NCBI RefSeq assembly: GCF_900217905.1
Contig: NZ_OBMO01000009.1
Location: forward strand, 1 to 64,000
Direction: 5' to 3'
Source of the DNA: Alloalcanivorax xenomutans
GTDB lineage: Bacteria > Pseudomonadota > Gammaproteobacteria > Pseudomonadales > Alcanivoracaceae
Length of the DNA: 64,000 bases
Position numbers and translations under genes: made by a program. The stretch's first letter is position 1. Each line of letters begins with the position of its first letter. Below the pieces are notes generated by a model. The model was not told the DNA's origin. It made no database searches and saw only the letters and a program-made list of their open reading frames with translations. This document shows, one piece after another, positions 63,901-64,000 of this stretch.

Positions 63901-64000
63901 TTCGACGCGCCGGAGCTGAGTCTGCCGCTGGGTCTGCAGCACAACGTGAAAAGCCTGCCGATCGATAACGTGCAATTGGAGGGGCCACTGGACTTCCTGC
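60925..64000 (+). CDS. Large surface-type lipoprotein with Ig-like (Big_5-like) domains, 3' end outside the window
   Basis: At least 1025 residues; no stop before the window edge. A lipoprotein signal peptide ends LAGC (C17), then GGGGSSNPSF linker. Several Ig-like segments of the Big_5 pattern occur: APVVLEFSDPLEVTEDNF, EPITLLFSEALDPLSV and RPIRVRFSQNMDADSL, each near a new domain. No GxSxG lipase motif was noticed in the visible part. ATG at 60925 after GAGGAGTGGTGTC. It follows the FadL gene by 11 bp, so the two probably act together at the outer membrane. Confidence 0.82.
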   Translation, partial: MRSKLIIAACAGILAGCGGGGSSNPSFDGPQYNPKALYFNYPFDGQAYVAPSAPVVLEFSDPLEVTEDNFRFTGPDGEAVPFAMKVMNGGRNVVLQPTAPLAPISDYKVAIIDLAPDGRVVNFRDGELNFSTRPALEGPLSQQRASDTFEISEIFPDDDQFPTVDFSTFRLRTSQPLDPSSVAYGDTVSLTRSGELVPALVLSGRDTLTVDPLEDMTPGQEYVLTVSGLTSASGETLAPFERTVTPLNTKSSTGEREVLVTEAPATHDTLGCLEEGDLRTSELTGDPINCVPLISTLLANGTASKQSGDIYAELAFPPSFPDVTPLRIKRGGILVGEPLDVLIGGEVPVGFDSGAVTIQVMSDATGYLFPNPNSDSPDAAKNVRLFMDLAANTKDARANGAFTQNLMHVELVGKAIVEDGKLVTDALTVVEPRVLGVENSHGVLSFHMESYRDQENAPPQPADTVPPTLLVMDDNGEQRLSWTPGDVADRAVPGEPITLLFSEALDPLSVRPGETVRLTKGGAAESFSWSLDGNALVIQPASPLAFGVPYEISVTNGLTDLAGNGLQVLDPLTGLNTIGFTMPEYVVEQDGEDVRRAPFAMVVYPGFPCASSPATASDIAAGVQGVCLSSSSEAEQVEVDELPIVGMPSNRPIRVRFSQNMDADSLTLGTACGQGAFRVERLGEDGTCQSVVDGELRVETRALTFVPELPWEEGALYRYTLASQSAGCSGEVICSSDGLPLQTALLEGSDAKAGGPNMDILFRGAGAVTTVFQELSNLPSVDANSNFAVDEGEPRVPAGTPNPATPANATLIRPNGDGGGGLVSTANTGCGFEGTPPYTEENQIDCDSERILYLTGDLNTEILNYDAEAGGVPVVIYPTTVALSNLDATAVIGLDLDTSDGDNSLTDLPIIGGLLGGLVQTLGDVLDILGLEEAVLGQVGNLGLVPIETHTGPNIMRVRYNEDADGNRTTPPVGHIIATPDGPVFRITFDLLFDAPELSLPLGLQHNVKSLPIDNVQLEGPLDFL

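Overview
The window looks like chromosomal DNA from a GC-rich marine gammaproteobacterium, probably of the Alcanivorax/Alloalcanivorax type. This is an inference from the gene orders metX-metW-rdgB-hemW, ftsY-ftsE-ftsX-rpoH, M16-M16-rsmD, sahR-like/metK/ahcY/metF and tkt-epd-pgk-fba, all typical of the Pseudomonadales/Oceanospirillales neighbourhood, plus a FadL-type porin paired with a large Ig-like lipoprotein. About 54 protein genes are supported. No rRNA, tRNA, CRISPR array or complete insertion sequence was seen.

Layout. 1-4.7 kb: the last codons of an IS110-type transposase next to half a REP palindrome, then an RND efflux pump and its periplasmic adaptor. 4.9-8.4 kb: metX-metW-rdgB-hemW on the minus strand. 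8.7-10.8 kb: an MFS transporter and a small outer-membrane barrel. 10.9-13.0 kb: DUF423-thiS-thiG-trmB. 13.2-17.2 kb: ftsY-ftsE-ftsX-rpoH, with a perfect CIRCE operator on the rpoH promoter. 17.5-20.8 kb: two M16 peptidases and rsmD. 21-28.4 kb: a Ca/Na exchanger, a PerM-like permease, a lipoprotein, ppnP, a patatin and codB-codA. 28.6-31.4 kb: MATE transporter and M20 hydrolase. 31.5-34.6 kb: formaldehyde detoxification (frmA, fghA) with a divergent LysR regulator. 34.6-39.9 kb: a YbaK-like deacylase, then the methyl cycle (metF, ahcY with an SAH riboswitch, metK, ArsR-methyltransferase regulator). 40.2-46.9 kb: a tripartite tricarboxylate uptake operon with its porin and a CitAB/DcuSR-type two-component system. 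46.9-48.9 kb: ZIP transporter and a six-repeat NHL-like lipoprotein. 49.2-54.6 kb: tkt-epd-pgk-fba. 54.9-58.2 kb: TetR regulator and small secreted proteins, two of which share a new-looking ~41-residue repeat. 58.6-64 kb: rpiA, FadL and a large Ig-like lipoprotein cut by the window edge.

A dispersed palindromic repeat (REP/REPIN-like) occurs about eleven times in the gaps between genes. The points most worth checking are: a 75-bp palindromic element inserted in frame inside tctA with a 9-bp direct repeat at each end; the CIRCE element that covers the rpoH core promoter; the shared-repeat secreted proteins near 56-58 kb; the SAH riboswitch whose pseudoknot competes with a hairpin over the ahcY ribosome-binding site; and the IS110-type end abutting a split REP.
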